Part shown: in pieces, positions 46,773 through 47,077 of the stretch | How the letters are laid out: each line of letters opens with the position of its first letter | Position numbering within the stretch: position 1 is the first letter of the stretch | From: Mesorhizobium alhagi CCNWXJ12-2 | Lineage (GTDB): Bacteria > Pseudomonadota > Alphaproteobacteria > Rhizobiales > Rhizobiaceae | Assembly (NCBI RefSeq): GCF_000236565.1 | Contig: NZ_AHAM01000096.1 | Coordinates: forward strand, 1-47,077 | Direction of reading: 5' to 3' | Length of the DNA stretch: 47,077 nt | The notes under the pieces: model-generated | Told to the model about the DNA's origin: nothing | Databases searched by the model: none | What the model saw: the letters and a program-made list of their open reading frames with translations, nothing else | Translations under genes and position numbers: made by a program

Positions 46773-47035
46773 TCCATCCCCAGCGCAGCTTTGTAAAGGT
46801 CAAGGATCGCCTCGGCCTCCTGGCGTTCCGCCTGGTCCATCTTCCGCAGCTTGATCAACGTTCGGACGGCCTTGGTTTCGAATCCCATGGCCTTGCACTC
46901 GGCGTAGATTTCCTTGCGGTCATCGGAGAGCGCGTCGATGTCCTCCTGAACGCGCTCGATGCGCTCGATGAAGGCGCGCAGCTGACCAGCGGCCACCGTC
47001 TGCGGCCCGCTCGCCTCCTCGGCCTCGGCCTTCAT
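46769..47035 (-). CDS. GapR-like (DUF2312) nucleoid-associated protein
   Basis: 88 residues from ATG at 47035; the frame stays open to the window edge, so the start could be further out. The sequence is a close match in style to Gap[70 protein letters not shown]. GapR binds overtwisted DNA ahead of replication and transcription in alphaproteobacteria. Phage copies are common. Overlaps the ParB/MT-A70 start by 4 bp. Confidence 0.88.
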   Translation of the reverse strand: MKAEAEEASGPQTVAAGQLRAFIERIERVQEDIDALSDDRKEIYAECKAMGFETKAVRTLIKLRKMDQAERQEAEAILDLYKAALGME

Positions 47036-47077
47036 CTTGGAGCCGGGTCGTTCCCGCGCCGGTCCGCGCGGCGTGTA

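Overview
The window is almost entirely one integrated siphovirus-type prophage next to the edge of its host chromosome. The first ~1.4 kb is host DNA: the 5' part of a TolC-family outer-membrane channel gene and a complete protein-L-isoaspartate O-methyltransferase gene, both on the minus strand. That gene pair, the high GC content and the protein styles suggest an alphaproteobacterium of the Hyphomicrobiales, Mesorhizobium-like; this is inference from the sequence, not a database result. The prophage starts somewhere after ~1416 and runs off the right edge. No integrase or classical cI-type repressor is visible, so they probably lie beyond 47077. No tRNA, rRNA or CRISPR array was found.

Layout, following the phage's own transcription (mostly minus strand, right to left). 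47035-45222: a GapR-like nucleoid protein and a ParB/MT-A70 methylase fusion. 44575-43678: a Dam-type methylase broken at a run of nine G. 42977-43654 (plus strand): a HicAB toxin-antitoxin pair, divergent from the lytic operon, with palindromic operators sitting inside the spacers of two divergent promoters. 42875-37250: early operon with an HTH regulator, a C5-cytosine methylase carrying eight internal repeats, a cupin-like protein and a DndC/PAPS-reductase-like PP-loop protein. 37247-35366: a replication-type HTH protein whose gene contains regularly spaced 11-bp iterons, and a NusG-like factor. 35238-32368: HNH nuclease and terminase subunits. 32357-23568: portal (with a C-terminal Acb1-like 2H phosphoesterase domain), prohead protease, HK97-type capsid, a methyltransferase/MptE-like fusion and the connector genes. 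23568-9944: tail terminator, tube, frameshifted chaperones G/GT, tape measure, tail tip and a sialidase-like tail fibre. 7401-5439: endolysin, a small one-helix membrane protein and overlapping spanins. 4982-2463: small genes and an ATP-dependent DNA ligase.

The prophage carries several plus-strand insertions that oppose the surrounding transcription and look like morons: a two-gene membrane cassette at 3613-4486 flanked by duplicated terminators; a TPR/glycosyltransferase-like gene plus a small acidic gene at 7911-9947 beside the tail fibre; a membrane-anchored protein at 44620-45216; and small genes near the left boundary.

Genes are tightly coupled, with many TGATG, ATGA, GTGA and TTGA junctions. 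The high-copy capsid, capsid-accessory and tail-tube genes are the exceptions: each is followed within 10 nt by a GC-rich hairpin. The most noteworthy points are the portal-fused anti-CBASS-like domain, the HicAB locus in the position of an immunity switch, the iterons inside the replication gene, and the NusG-like factor at the head of the late operon.
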